In this document: one piece after another, positions 28,854 to 38,154 of the stretch
How the letters are laid out: the number at the start of each line of letters is the position of its first letter
Numbering within the stretch: the stretch's first letter is position 1
Origin: Caulobacteraceae bacterium
Lineage (GTDB): Bacteria > Pseudomonadota > Alphaproteobacteria > Caulobacterales > Caulobacteraceae
Assembly (NCBI GenBank): GCA_019695035.1
Contig: JAIBAU010000002.1
Coordinates: 1-64,000 of the forward strand
Length of the DNA: 64,000 nucleotides
Reading direction: 5' to 3'
Program-made: the position numbers and the translations under genes
The notes under the pieces: generated by a model
The model's database searches: none
What the model saw: only the letters and a program-made list of their open reading frames with translations
What the model was told of the DNA's origin: nothing

Positions 28854-30187
28854 CCTCCAGATCCGTCGACCGCACGCCTGAAGCCCAGGTCTGCGTCGTC
28901 ATTCATCCCGAGCTTCCCGGCGACAAGCACGCTCGGGACGCCGACGCTCGCCTGGAGGAAGCGGTAGGCCTTGCCCTGGCGTTGGACCTCAAGGTCCAGG
29001 CGGCAGAGATCGCGCGTGTCCGAAAGACGGTCCCCGCGACACTCTTCGGTTCCGGCAAGGTCGAAGAGATCGCGGCGCTGATCCGCGCCGCCGAGGCCAA
29101 TGTCGTCGTCATCGATGAGGCGATCTCGCCGATCCAGCAGCGCAACCTGGAAAAGGCATGGGAGGTGAAGGTCGTCGACCGAACCGGCCTGATCCTGGAG
29201 ATCTTCGCGCGACGGGCACGGACGGCCGAAGGCAAGCTGCAGGTCGAGCTGGCGCGGCTCGACTACGAACGTTCCCGCCTCGTCCGAACCTGGACCCACC
29301 TGGAACGCCAGCGCGGCGGCATGTCGAAGACCGGCGGCCCCGGCGAAACCCAGATCGAACTGGACCGCCGCCAGATCGCCGACAATATCAACAAGCTGAA
29401 GGCGCAGCTCGAGGAGGTTCGCCGGACCCGCGCGCTGCACCGTGCGGCGAGGAAGCGCGTGCCGTTCCCCACCGTGGCGCTGGTCGGGTACACGAACGCC
29501 GGGAAATCGACCCTGTTCAACCGGTTGACCGGGTCGGACGTCATGGCGAAGGACCTCCTGTTCGCGACGCTGGACACCACCCAACGCACGGTCCGCCTGC
29601 CGCGGGGGCGCTCGGCCATCATCGCGGACACGGTCGGCTTCATTTCGGACCTTCCCCACGAGCTGGTCGAGGCGTTTCGGGCGACACTGGAGGAAGTCAG
29701 GGAGGCGGACCTGATCCTGCACGTCCGCGATATCGCCGGGCCCGATACCCTGGCGCAGGCCAAGGACGTGGAAGAGGTGCTCGGCCGCCTCAAACCGCGT
29801 GACGACAAGCGCCAGGTCATGCTCGAGGTCTGGAACAAGCTCGACCTGGTTGCTCCTGGAGAGCACGGCGTCACCAAGGGCCGTGCAATGCGCCAGGCCG
29901 AGGTCAGCGGCGTTCCCGCCGTCGCGGTTTCGGCCTGGACTGGCGAGGGGATTGAGCACCTCCGCGAAACCATCGCCGAGCTGATCGACGACGCGCCCGA
30001 AGTCGAGGTCGTCCTGGCGGCCGGCGAGGGCGAAGCGACGGCCTGGCTCTACCGGAACGGCCGCATCACCCGGCGCGAAGATCGGGAGGACGGGACCCTG
30101 CGCCTGTTGGTCAAGCTCGACCCGCAGGCCCTCGGCCGGTTTGAACGGCAGTTTCCGGATGCCGCGCTCAGGGCCGCCGCTCAATAG
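28850..30187 (+). CDS. hflX: GTPase HflX
   Basis: This 445-residue ribosome-associated GTPase splits and rescues stalled 70S ribosomes. The N-terminal HflX domain (about 20-175) includes [35 protein letters not shown] and the coiled helical stretch. The G domain (about 200-370) has G1 [15 protein letters not shown]3 DTVGFI and G4 NKLD. The start is TTG, overlapping the hfq stop (TTGA), so the two are translationally coupled. The hfq-hflX pair is conserved across proteobacteria. Confidence 0.94.
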   Translation: MTSRSVDRTPEAQVCVVIHPELPGDKHARDADARLEEAVGLALALDLKVQAAEIARVRKTVPATLFGSGKVEEIAALIRAAEANVVVIDEAISPIQQRNLEKAWEVKVVDRTGLILEIFARRARTAEGKLQVELARLDYERSRLVRTWTHLERQRGGMSKTGGPGETQIELDRRQIADNINKLKAQLEEVRRTRALHRAARKRVPFPTVALVGYTNAGKSTLFNRLTGSDVMAKDLLFATLDTTQRTVRLPRGRSAIIADTVGFISDLPHELVEAFRATLEEVREADLILHVRDIAGPDTLAQAKDVEEVLGRLKPRDDKRQVMLEVWNKLDLVAPGEHGVTKGRAMRQAEVSGVPAVAVSAWTGEGIEHLRETIAELIDDAPEVEVVLAAGEGEATAWLYRNGRITRREDREDGTLRLLVKLDPQALGRFERQFPDAALRAAAQ

Positions 30188-30194
30188 AGTTGGC

Positions 30195-30998
30195 TCAGCT
30201 AGCCTCCGCCTTGTCCGCCAGTCGCGCTTCGTTCCAGAGCGCGTCCATCTCGTGCAGGGTTGAATCCGTGGGCTTGCGGCCGCTCTCCGCCAGCCGGGCC
30301 TCGATGTGATGGAAGCGCCGGACGAACTTTGCGTTTGAACTGCGCAACGCGTCCTCAGGTTCGACCCCGAGCTTGCGCGCCAGGTTGGCGACAACGAAGA
30401 GCACGTCGCCCATCTCGTCGCGGATTCTGGCTTGGTCGCGGGCATCGATCTCCTCGCGCAGCTCGTCCAGTTCCTCGTGCAGCTTGGCGATAACCTCGTC
30501 TGCGGTCGGCCAGTCGAACCCCACGCGGCCGGCCCGCTTGGTCAACTTTACAGCCCGTGTCAGCGCTGGGAGACCGACGGGTACGTCGTCGAGGACGCCG
30601 TGCTTCTCCTTGCCCCGACGTTCCTCGGCCTTGATCTCTTCCCAAGCCGCGGTCTGCTGTTCGCTGGTTCGATGACCCGCGTCCGAGAAAACGTGCGGGT
30701 GCCGCCTGACCAGCTTGTCCGCGATCGCCTCGGCGACATCGTCAAAACTGAAGAGGCCCTGTTCTTCGGCCATGCGCGCATGGAAGATCACCTGGAACAG
30801 CAGGTCCCCCAGTTCCTCCTTGAGGTCTCGCATGTCGTCGCGCTGGATCGCGTCGGCGACCTCATAGGCCTCCTCGACCGTGTAGGGGGCGATGGTGGCG
30901 AAGGTCTGCTCGACATCCCAAGGGCAGCCGCCGTCAGGTTGGCGCAGACGCGCCATAACGTCTTTCAGACGCTCGATGGGGGAGGGCGAGCTGGTCAT
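30195..30998 (-). CDS. mazG: Nucleoside triphosphate pyrophosphohydrolase MazG
   Basis: This 267-residue protein has two MazG domains. The first (about 15-115) has CPWDVEQTFATIAPYTVEEAYEVADAI and EELGDLLFQVIFHARMAEE. The second (about 150-250) has KLHEELDELREEI and DEMGDVLFVVANLARKLG. The acidic ExxE/ExxD pattern binds Mg and hydrolyses NTPs to NMP plus PPi as house-cleaning. It is convergent with hflX (7-base gap). Its ATG overlaps the stop of the upstream MFS gene (ATGA), so it is translated from that transcript. Confidence 0.93.
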   Translation of the reverse strand: MTSSPSPIERLKDVMARLRQPDGGCPWDVEQTFATIAPYTVEEAYEVADAIQRDDMRDLKEELGDLLFQVIFHARMAEEQGLFSFDDVAEAIADKLVRRHPHVFSDAGHRTSEQQTAAWEEIKAEERRGKEKHGVLDDVPVGLPALTRAVKLTKRAGRVGFDWPTADEVIAKLHEELDELREEIDARDQARIRDEMGDVLFVVANLARKLGVEPEDALRSSNAKFVRRFHHIEARLAESGRKPTDSTLHEMDALWNEARLADKAEAS

Positions 30999-32374
30999 GC
31001 GCCCGCTTGTGCGGCGCCCTGCACCGTTTCGTCCAGCGCCGCACCGTCCCGCTCCGCCAGCTTGCGACGGACCTCGGCATGGGCAGCTGCATTGAGGGGA
31101 TATTTGTTGAGTGCGATCGCCGAAAGGACCAGCAGGCCGGTCGGCACGGCGATGAAGAGGCCCTCAAGCGTCCAAAGGGCGACCTGGCCATTTTCGGCGC
31201 CGGGCGCTTCGTCGAAGCCCGCCCAGTCGAGCAGGATCAGCGAGCCGACCGAAAAGGCGTAGCCCAGCTTCGTGGTCAGGCTGAGGAAGCTGAACAGTAG
31301 GCCGGTCCGATCTTCTCCTGTCTCAAGGCGCACTTCATCGGCGACGTCCGCCATCATCGCCCGTGTTAGCAGAAGGCCCGCTGCGTAGGGCAAGCCTGTC
31401 ACGGCGAGTCCGATCGCGGTCAACAGGAAGTTCCCCCCAGGCAGGAACCCCACGCCTGCGTAGAAAAGGGCAAAGACGATGGATGCGGCCTGGAGCGCCC
31501 TGTCCTTTCCGATCCGCGTCGCGAGCCAACTCCAGAAGGGGGCCCCCACAAGGCCCGCGACGAAATAGAAGACCATGAACAGCTGGCTCTGGCCCCGATC
31601 GAACCCCTTCACGCTCTCGAAGAAGAAGAAAAGCAGGGCGCCCGTTATCCCAGGAGCGATCCCAAGATAGAGATCGCAGAGAAGAACTTTCTGGACCGTT
31701 CGCCGCCTGAAGAGGGCGAGGTAGGCCGACAGTCCCCCGTGCGGCGTCGCCTTGAGGTTCTGAGGCTCGGGTACGATCAGCAGGTTCACGAACAGGGTCA
31801 GCGGCAGGCTGATCACGATGAACCAACCCATGGCCCGCACGCCGTCCTCATAGGTGCCCAGCCCGGCCTTCAGCACGACGGTGGGTATGAACAGCGCGAT
31901 CAGGACGCCCACGATGTTGGCGGCCTGCCACCAGCCATAGAGCCGGGATCGCTCGTCGTATTGCGGCGCCAATACAGATCCCCAGGCGAGCTGCGCTAGG
32001 GTGCAGATGGAGAACCCGAGGTACAGGACGAGCAGCCAGACAAAGAGGTAATTGAAGTCGGCGCCCGGCTTGACGAAGAAGATCATCCAGATGGCCAGCA
32101 TCAGGATCGGCGTGCCGAGCGTGATCCAGGTGCGGTAGGGTCCCCAGCGGTTCCGCGTGCGATCCATCGCCCAGCCGACGATCGGGTCGAAGAAGATGTC
32201 GATCATCCGCACGGCCAGAAACGCCGTGCCAACGGCCGCGAGGGACAGACCCACGTACTGGCTGTAGAAGGCCGGCAGGCTTACCGCCAGGGGGAGGCCT
32301 ACCGCTGCGTATGGAAGGCAGGGCCCGGCGAAGGCGGCCAGAACTCCATTGGATCGGCGAGGCTGCTCGGTCAT
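30995..32374 (-). CDS. MFS transporter, GPH (sugar-cation symporter)-like
   Basis: This 459-residue protein has 12 membrane helices and the GPH/MelB-like signature at loop 2-3 (MIDIFFDPIVGWAMDRTRNRWGPYRTWI), plus LYGWWQAANIVGVLIALF. GPH relatives carry sugars or glycosides with Na+ or H+. The substrate is not deducible. It is translationally coupled to mazG downstream, which is probably incidental. Start ATG at 32374; 55 bases separate it from the DUF418 gene in the same direction. Confidence 0.85.
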   Translation of the reverse strand: MTEQPRRSNGVLAAFAGPCLPYAAVGLPLAVSLPAFYSQYVGLSLAAVGTAFLAVRMIDIFFDPIVGWAMDRTRNRWGPYRTWITLGTPILMLAIWMIFFVKPGADFNYLFVWLLVLYLGFSICTLAQLAWGSVLAPQYDERSRLYGWWQAANIVGVLIALFIPTVVLKAGLGTYEDGVRAMGWFIVISLPLTLFVNLLIVPEPQNLKATPHGGLSAYLALFRRRTVQKVLLCDLYLGIAPGITGALLFFFFESVKGFDRGQSQLFMVFYFVAGLVGAPFWSWLATRIGKDRALQAASIVFALFYAGVGFLPGGNFLLTAIGLAVTGLPYAAGLLLTRAMMADVADEVRLETGEDRTGLLFSFLSLTTKLGYAFSVGSLILLDWAGFDEAPGAENGQVALWTLEGLFIAVPTGLLVLSAIALNKYPLNAAAHAEVRRKLAERDGAALDETVQGAAQAGA

Positions 32375-32429
32375 GGCCGCTTCCCTGTCGGGCGAGTCGC
32401 CCCCGCACCAACAGACCGCCCGTCTGACT

Positions 32430-33608
32430 TCACCGCAAGCCGTGACGACGCCACAGCGTCGCCGGCCGCGCGAAGCTCAGCGATCGCCATATCCACTCGA
32501 AGGGGCCGTATTGGAAAGCGGAGAGCCACGTGGGGGACCACACCAACTGGACCAGCCAGATTCCAATCACCAAGGGCACGTCCTGAGCGAGGGTCACCTG
32601 CCAGAACAGGCCCGGTCCGCGACCTCCGTAAAAGATCGCGGTCATGATGAGCGATTGGGTCAGGTAGTTCGTGAAGGCCATTCGGCCCGTAGCGGCCAGC
32701 GGCGCCGTCAGGCAGCGCAGCGGCGATTTCAACCACAGACAGATCGCCCCGACATAACCCAGGGTCATGACAGGGCAGAGCAGGGCGTTGATGCTCTCTC
32801 GCCACGCGGTGTCTTCCGGCGCCGTGAAACCAGCGCTCACGTCCCGGACCGTCGCCCCGGCCAGGAGGGCCAAACAGACCGTCCCCGCGCTCAGGAGGCC
32901 AAGGTAGAAGGCGGCGCTCCGCCTCCCAGTCAGAATGTCTGCCTTGAAAAGGCCCATGCCCAGCAGCATCAGGCCAAGCGTCGAGGGAATGAAAGATGGC
33001 ATGGCCTGCGTCATGGCCAGCCAGTGCCTGACGTTTTCCCGCAAGGACTCCGCGAAACTACCGGAAAAGGCGCGAATTTCGAGCGCCGCTGCATCAGCTG
33101 TGGCGAACGGTATTTCGGAGGGCTTCCCTGCGCCCCAATACTCGTAGCACTCCAGCAACGCTCCGACCCCGAACACCAGCGCGCCGGCAACCAAGAGGCG
33201 GCGAGAGCACCATCCCCTGCAGGACGCGGCTGCGAAGCCGGCAATGGCGTAGCAGAGCAGGATGTCGCCGTACCAGACGAGCGCGCCGTGGATCACCCCG
33301 AAGACGGCTAAACACCCGAGACGCCGGAAAAGCACCCGCTCCTGCACCGGGTCTTCACCGTTCCCGCCCACCAGCAGAAGCGATGCGCCAAACAGCATGG
33401 AGAACAGGGTGACGAACTTGCGTTCGAACGCGATGTGAACGACCGCCCAGACCTTGGCGCTGTCGGGGTCCAGGGGCCCCAGCAGCGCCGGATCAAGTAG
33501 CAGTGCGAAGGGTTGGGAAAAGACCGGCGCGTTCACCGCCAGGATACCCAGGACTCCCAGGCCTCGCAGAGCATCCAGGCTGGCGATCCGGTCGGTCGGC
33601 GGCGTCAT
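32430..33608 (-). CDS. DUF418/YeiB family membrane protein
   Basis: This 392-residue protein has about 8-10 membrane helices. It shows the YeiB/DUF418 pattern: N-terminal RIASLDALRGLGVLGILAVN, then MLFGASLLL, and a C-terminal block with GRMAFTNYLTQSLIMTAIFYG and WLVQLVWSPTWLSAFQYGPFEWIWRSL, which is the diagnostic end of the family. Relatives are thought to be acyltransferase-like membrane proteins, without a settled substrate. It is divergent from the M15 peptidase gene (108 bases between starts). Confidence 0.88.
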   Translation of the reverse strand: MTPPTDRIASLDALRGLGVLGILAVNAPVFSQPFALLLDPALLGPLDPDSAKVWAVVHIAFERKFVTLFSMLFGASLLLVGGNGEDPVQERVLFRRLGCLAVFGVIHGALVWYGDILLCYAIAGFAAASCRGWCSRRLLVAGALVFGVGALLECYEYWGAGKPSEIPFATADAAALEIRAFSGSFAESLRENVRHWLAMTQAMPSFIPSTLGLMLLGMGLFKADILTGRRSAAFYLGLLSAGTVCLALLAGATVRDVSAGFTAPEDTAWRESINALLCPVMTLGYVGAICLWLKSPLRCLTAPLAATGRMAFTNYLTQSLIMTAIFYGGRGPGLFWQVTLAQDVPLVIGIWLVQLVWSPTWLSAFQYGPFEWIWRSLSFARPATLWRRHGLR

Positions 33609-33716
33609 TCGGAGAGTCTAGGTCGTGCCCCGTTATTCGTCATCCTCCGCGCGACTTGCGCCCGCCGCGCACGGATGGTTCCATTCCTGCCGGAAGCCAG
33701 TCGGGGAGGGGTTCCG

Positions 33717-34655
33717 GTGCGAGTTCGGTCCTATGCGCTGACATTGGCGGCCGCCGTCTGCGGCGCCCTGCTGTCCTGCGCGGGATCCGCGGCCGCCCAA
33801 CAGGGCCTGCTGCAACGCGATCCCGCAGTCTGTGGCGGGGCCGACTCGTCGTGGTCCGAGGCCGCCTCGAAGAATGCAGAGTCCCTGAGCAAGGCTGAAT
33901 GGTCGCCGTTCGGATCGCCCGAGCGGGGCTGGGAGACCTACCTCCCGCTGATCCAGCGTGAACTGGGTACAAACTGTGGACCGGGCACGCCCGAATTCGC
34001 GCGGCTGCTGGCGGACTTCCAGGCGCAGTACCATCTCGAAATCGACGGCTTGTTCGGGTCGGGGACGTTCCAGGTCATGAAAGGCCTCTGGCAGGAGCGC
34101 CGGCCCTTCATCCTCGCGCGGCTGCGGGGCGAGTGCCCCGTCGCGCCGGTCGAATACATCATGACGAACCTGCCCGCCCGCGAGGACACGTACGACCGAG
34201 AGGACCGGCGGCTGCGGGGAGATGCGTTGAAGGCCTACCGAGACATGGTGGCGGCCGCGCGCCGGGATGGGATCATGCGATCCGACCCGAAGCTGCTCAC
34301 CATCTTCTCCGGGTACCGCCAGGCCGACGTCGACTCCGAACGATGCGCAAGCGAGGGAAATTGCGACGGGAAGCGCAGGGCCACTTGTTCGCCGCATGCG
34401 ACGGGTTTCGCCATCGACCTGAACCTGGGGTTCGCGCCGGGTTCGCGGATCGACTCCACAAGCCAGGCGAACCGGCTCTACCAGTCCCGCACGGAGGCCT
34501 ACCGCTGGCTGGTACGCAACGCCCACCGGTTCGGCTTCGTGAATTACGCCTACGAGCCTTGGCACTGGGAATGGGTGGGAAACCCGGCCGCGCTCGGAAC
34601 AACATCTGCGTCGGCGGCCTCGGCCGCGCAGCCGGCGGCTTTTACCGGGCAATAG
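33717..34655 (+). CDS. Secreted M15-type D,D-carboxypeptidase
   Basis: This 312-residue exported protein has a signal peptide at residues 1-26, a peptidoglycan-binding-like helical segment (FARLLADFQAQYHLEIDGLFGSGTFQVM, about 85-125) and a C-terminal VanY/M15 metallopeptidase domain. Zinc motifs are SPHATGFAIDLN (His and Asp) and EPWHWEW (His). It probably trims D-alanine or cross-links in the cell wall. I chose the GTG at 33717 because GGGGAGGGG sits just upstream and the signal peptide starts there; an in-frame ATG at 33675 would add 14 residues without a better ribosome site. It is followed 158 bases later by the D-amino-acid oxidase-like gene. Confidence 0.8.
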   Translation: MRVRSYALTLAAAVCGALLSCAGSAAAQQGLLQRDPAVCGGADSSWSEAASKNAESLSKAEWSPFGSPERGWETYLPLIQRELGTNCGPGTPEFARLLADFQAQYHLEIDGLFGSGTFQVMKGLWQERRPFILARLRGECPVAPVEYIMTNLPAREDTYDREDRRLRGDALKAYRDMVAAARRDGIMRSDPKLLTIFSGYRQADVDSERCASEGNCDGKRRATCSPHATGFAIDLNLGFAPGSRIDSTSQANRLYQSRTEAYRWLVRNAHRFGFVNYAYEPWHWEWVGNPAALGTTSASAASAAQPAAFTGQ

Positions 34656-34813
34656 GAAACGTGTCCAAACGGTCGTCTCCGACCAGTCCCTAGGGGCGCG
34701 ACGTTCAGCCTGTGCGCTTCAATGCCGGGTTGAAGCTGCTGTGGGCCCCGAATTCGTGGATCGTCCCGCCATTCTGGAAATATGGTCCCAGGTTCCTCAG
34801 GATTCGAAACGTC

Positions 34814-35941
34814 ATGAGCATCGTCCATTCTCGGCGCGCCTTCGGATTGTTGTTAGGCGCGGGCCTTGCCGCCGCCGGCAGGGTTACGGCGGCGCCGCTC
34901 CAGAGGAGCCCGAAGCTCGGTCATATTGGCCCGGATGCGTTATGGCCGATGCGGCTGACCGCTGACCGGGTCGCCCGCGTGGTGGTCGGGCTGCGGCCCT
35001 ATCGGCCGGGGGGTTACGTGGTGCGCGCCGAGACCCTCGGATCCAAGCGCGTCGTGCACAACTACGGCCACGGCGGCTCCGGCATAACGCTGAGTTGGGG
35101 AACGTCGCACCAGGCGGCCGACATTGGCTTTGCGGGGGAAGGTCGCAGCCACGCCGTCATCGGCGCCGGGGCGGTTGGATTGGCCACCGCGCGCCTGATC
35201 CAGCTCAGGGGAGGGAAGGTCACGATCTACGCCGCCAGCTTACCCCCCGACACGACCTCGAACATAGCCGGCGGCCAGTTCCACACCTCTTGGCTCTATG
35301 AAGGATCCGCGGTCGACGAGGCTTGGAAGTCGGGGTTCCGCGAGGCGCTGCGTCTTTCCTATAGGCACTTCCAGGCTTACGTCGGCGGCCCCTACGGTGT
35401 GAGCTGGCGACGCAACTACTTCGTCAGTGACGAGCGTCAGGACTTCGGCCCTCTCAGTCAGAGCGTGGCCGACACCCTGCCGGAGATGACTGTGCTCGAG
35501 CCGGGGCAGCATCCGTTCGGGCGTCGCTACGTCCAGCGGTTCACCGCCATGCAGATAGAGCCGATGGTGTACCTGCAGGCCCTTCTCGAGGACATTCTGC
35601 TGGCTGGCGGGCAGGTGGTCGTTCGCCGGTTCGCGTCTCCGCAGGAGCTTGCCGCCTTGCCGGAGAGCACGGTGTTTAACTGCACGGGCTTGGGGGCGCG
35701 CGCCCTGTTCGGGGATGCGACCCTGACCGCGGCGCGCGGCCAGTTGGTCGTATTTCTGCCGCAGCCCGAACTGGACTACAACCTGACGTACGGTGCGACC
35801 TACATCTTCCCCCGGAGCGACGGCGTCATTACGGGCGGCACCTTCGAGAGGGACAATTGGTCGCTCGAACCCGACCCGGAAACAACGCGCCGCATTCTGG
35901 CGGGCGCGGCAGAGACTTCGGCGTTGATGCGGGGGCGCTAG
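34814..35941 (+). CDS. Circularly permuted D-amino-acid oxidase-like flavoprotein
   Basis: This 375-residue FAD enzyme has a Tat-like leader (SRRAFGLLLGAGLAAAG, residues 6-22). The motif block GLRPYRPGGYV...NYGHGGSGITLSWG, which closes the C-terminus of ordinary D-amino-acid oxidases, is here at residues 59-96. Only after it comes the FAD Rossmann motif AVIGAGAVGLATARLIQLRG (about 114-133) and the N-terminal-type segments TTSNIAGGQFHTSW and CTGLGARALFG. The chain ends soon after GGTFE, where normal enzymes would continue into the GLRP block. All oxidase motifs are present in a permuted order, so the fold can be complete. Export via Tat would suit a cofactor-loaded enzyme. Possible substrates are D-amino acids released by the neighbouring M15 peptidase. 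Confidence 0.8.
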   Translation: MSIVHSRRAFGLLLGAGLAAAGRVTAAPLQRSPKLGHIGPDALWPMRLTADRVARVVVGLRPYRPGGYVVRAETLGSKRVVHNYGHGGSGITLSWGTSHQAADIGFAGEGRSHAVIGAGAVGLATARLIQLRGGKVTIYAASLPPDTTSNIAGGQFHTSWLYEGSAVDEAWKSGFREALRLSYRHFQAYVGGPYGVSWRRNYFVSDERQDFGPLSQSVADTLPEMTVLEPGQHPFGRRYVQRFTAMQIEPMVYLQALLEDILLAGGQVVVRRFASPQELAALPESTVFNCTGLGARALFGDATLTAARGQLVVFLPQPELDYNLTYGATYIFPRSDGVITGGTFERDNWSLEPDPETTRRILAGAAETSALMRGR

Positions 35942-36019
35942 GCCGTGCCCGGGAGCGGGCCATGTGGACGGAGATCTCGGCGCGATGCGAGCAGCCAAGG
36001 CTGACGATCACGACCGGTC

Positions 36020-36484
36020 CTAGATGGCGCGCTCCATAAGGACCGCAGGACCGAAGCGGGTGTCTTGCTGACGCACGGTGGTGAAGCCCAGACGCTGGTA
36101 GAAGGGCGCGCCGGCGGGCCCGGCGACAACCAGCAATCGCCGTGAGCCCTGCGACCGCGCGAGAGTTGCACCCGCTTCGGTCAGTTGGCGCCCAACGCCC
36201 TGACCATGCAGTGAGGGCTCCACAAAAAGGCCGTCGAGCTCGGCCATGCCGGCTTCGCCGGGAAGCACTACGGCAAAGCCGGCGATTTGTTCTTCGAATT
36301 CAGCCACGAGGACGTGTCCCTGGAGGATGTGCTCAAGCGGTAGGACGACGGCTTCGGGATGGGCCAGAAGTTGGTCGCGGTATTCGTCGTGAACGAGGGA
36401 CGCGCGCCACTGAAGCTGTTCCAGCACCTTTTGCTCATCCGGGCGGGCTGGACGGATTACTCGAGGGGTGGGGTAGCTATTCAT
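36020..36484 (-). CDS. GNAT family N-acetyltransferase
   Basis: This 154-residue GNAT fold shows beta-strand AGFAVV, then ELDGLFVEPSLHGQGVGRQLTEAGATLARSQG with the acetyl-CoA-binding Q/R-x-x-G-x-G/A loop (HGQGVGRQL), and FYQRLGFTTV. The substrate is unknown. Start ATG at 36484. The gene stands alone, convergent with the oxidase gene (78 bases) and 81 bases upstream of the MBL gene's stop in the same direction. Confidence 0.85.
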   Translation of the reverse strand: MNSYPTPRVIRPARPDEQKVLEQLQWRASLVHDEYRDQLLAHPEAVVLPLEHILQGHVLVAEFEEQIAGFAVVLPGEAGMAELDGLFVEPSLHGQGVGRQLTEAGATLARSQGSRRLLVVAGPAGAPFYQRLGFTTVRQQDTRFGPAVLMERAI

Positions 36485-36565
36485 GAACTGGGGCCTGATC
36501 AGAACTGGACTGGCCAGGTCCGTAACGCGCCTAAGATAGATTATGGGAAATTTCGGTCTGGCGGC

Positions 36566-37378
36566 TCAGCTGGCTAACCGGACCGTGAGTCCATCGTACG
36601 CCGGTTCGACGCCCGGCGGCAGCTGCTCCCGTAGAGCCTCGTAGTCCAGATCTACGTGCAGGTTCGTGAGGATGGCCTGCTCCGGGCGGATCCGATCGAT
36701 CCATCCCAAGGCTTTGGCTACGTCCGCGTGGGTCGGATGCGGCGTCCAGCGCAGTGCATCCACGATCCAGACCCGAACTCCTGCCAAGGCTTCAAACGCC
36801 GCCTCATCCAGGTCAGACACGTCACTGGAGTATGCGAGACCCCCGATGCGATAACCGACCGATTTGATGGGCCCATGCAACTGCTCGAAAGTCCGTACGG
36901 GAACCGGCCCTGACGGGCCGTCCACCTCCCACTCCTCGCCGTGAGGCGGGATGAGTTTCGCTTCGGCGATGGCCGGATACCCCATGCCGCCTTCGAACAC
37001 GTACCCAAAACGTCGACCCAACAGGTCCCCAGTGAACTCGTCCATGAAACACGGAATGCGTCGTCGCATCCGGCCCGCGAACACCCGAATGTCGTCTATT
37101 CCGTGAGTCTGATCAGCGTGATCGTGCGTGTACAGGACCGCGTCCAGCCGTCTGGCGCCGGAGGCGGCCATCTGGGTCCGGAAATCAGGGGAAGTGTCGA
37201 TCACCACCGTGGTGGTGTCAGCCTCCGGATTTCCAGCGTCCCTCTGGACCAGCAGCGAGCAACGGCTGCGCCGGTTACGTTCGTCCGAGGAATTGCAGGC
37301 GCCCCACGCGCCGTCGGCGCGAGGAACGCCGCCGGAGGATCCGCAGCCCAGAATTCGGTAAGTGAAAGCGCCGGTCAC
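36566..37378 (-). CDS. MBL-fold metallohydrolase, PhnP-like
   Basis: This 270-residue metallo-beta-lactamase-fold protein has the metal-binding motif YTHDHADQTHGIDDIR (HxHxDH), an N-terminal GCGSSGGVPRADGAWGAC and distal AILTNLHVDLDY. The GSSGGVPR opening is the PhnP/carbon-phosphorus-lyase accessory type of phosphodiesterase, but the same protein occurs next to tatD throughout alphaproteobacteria without phn genes, so a general cyclic phosphodiesterase role is more likely. Its start overlaps the tatD stop (ATGA). Confidence 0.85.
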   Translation of the reverse strand: MTGAFTYRILGCGSSGGVPRADGAWGACNSSDERNRRSRCSLLVQRDAGNPEADTTTVVIDTSPDFRTQMAASGARRLDAVLYTHDHADQTHGIDDIRVFAGRMRRRIPCFMDEFTGDLLGRRFGYVFEGGMGYPAIAEAKLIPPHGEEWEVDGPSGPVPVRTFEQLHGPIKSVGYRIGGLAYSSDVSDLDEAAFEALAGVRVWIVDALRWTPHPTHADVAKALGWIDRIRPEQAILTNLHVDLDYEALREQLPPGVEPAYDGLTVRLAS

Positions 37379-38154
37379 GGCCGGGGGATCCTGTCGAAGA
37401 GGCGAAAAAAAGCGTCCTCAGTGCGATGCTCGGCATCCTCGCGAGACCAGCCACGGAGCTCAGCCAATTTGTCCAGCACGTGCGCCACAAAGGCCGGCTC
37501 GTTGCGTCGACCTCTCAAGGGAACGGGCGCCAGATACGGACAATCCGTCTCCACAATGATCCGGTCTCCCGGCATGTCGGAGATTATCCGGCGGACGTCG
37601 TCGGCGGCCTTGAAGGTGGCGATCCCTGACACCGAGAACCAACCCCCAAATTCCGCGCATATTCTAGCTAGTTCTGGGCCGGAGGTGTAGCAGTGCATAA
37701 GGAACTTGAAGGGGCCCTTGCGCAGTTCTTCGGCAAGGATTCCGGCCATCACATCGTCGGCTTCACGGGTGTGGACCACCAGCGGGAGGCGGCTCTCGCG
37801 CGCGGCTTCACAGTGCGTCCGGAAGACGGCGGCCTGGATGTCGCGCGGGCTCCAGTCATAGTGAAAGTCCAGGCCGCATTCTCCGATCCCGACCACCCGC
37901 GGCTGGTCTGCCAATTCCAATAGATCGGTCGCCGTGAGGGCGGGATTCTCGATCGAATAGTGCGGGTGGGTCCCGACCGTGCACCAGATGTCAGGATGGC
38001 CCTGCGCCAGGCGGTGAGTTTGATCGAAGGTCGAAACCTTGTCCGAGATCTCGACCATGATCCGAACCCCGGCGTCCCGCGCCCGCTGTATGACCGCCTC
38101 GCGATCAGGGTCGAAATCCGGGTGATGCAGATTGACGTGGCTGTCGATGATCAT
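37375..38154 (-). CDS. TatD family metal-dependent hydrolase
   Basis: This 259-residue TIM-barrel deoxyribonuclease-like enzyme has metal ligands in MIIDSHVNLHHPDFD, GECGLDFHYD, PLVVHTREADDD-type VHTR, MHCYTSG and VETDCPYLAP. TatD proteins show 3'-5' DNA exonuclease activity and roles in DNA quality control. The first motif has Asn in place of the frequent Cys (SHVNLHH), which is tolerated. It overlaps both neighbours (holB upstream, MBL downstream) by four bases, giving a tightly coupled operon. The metG gene often found between holB and tatD is absent. Confidence 0.9.
   Translation of the reverse strand: MIIDSHVNLHHPDFDPDREAVIQRARDAGVRIMVEISDKVSTFDQTHRLAQGHPDIWCTVGTHPHYSIENPALTATDLLELADQPRVVGIGECGLDFHYDWSPRDIQAAVFRTHCEAARESRLPLVVHTREADDVMAGILAEELRKGPFKFLMHCYTSGPELARICAEFGGWFSVSGIATFKAADDVRRIISDMPGDRIIVETDCPYLAPVPLRGRRNEPAFVAHVLDKLAELRGWSREDAEHRTEDAFFRLFDRIPRP

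Noticed and set aside
33711-33726. Possible alphaproteobacterial LexA box GTTC...GTTC
   Set aside because: The two half-sites are 8 bases apart rather than 7, and overlap the start of the M15 peptidase gene, which is not an SOS gene.
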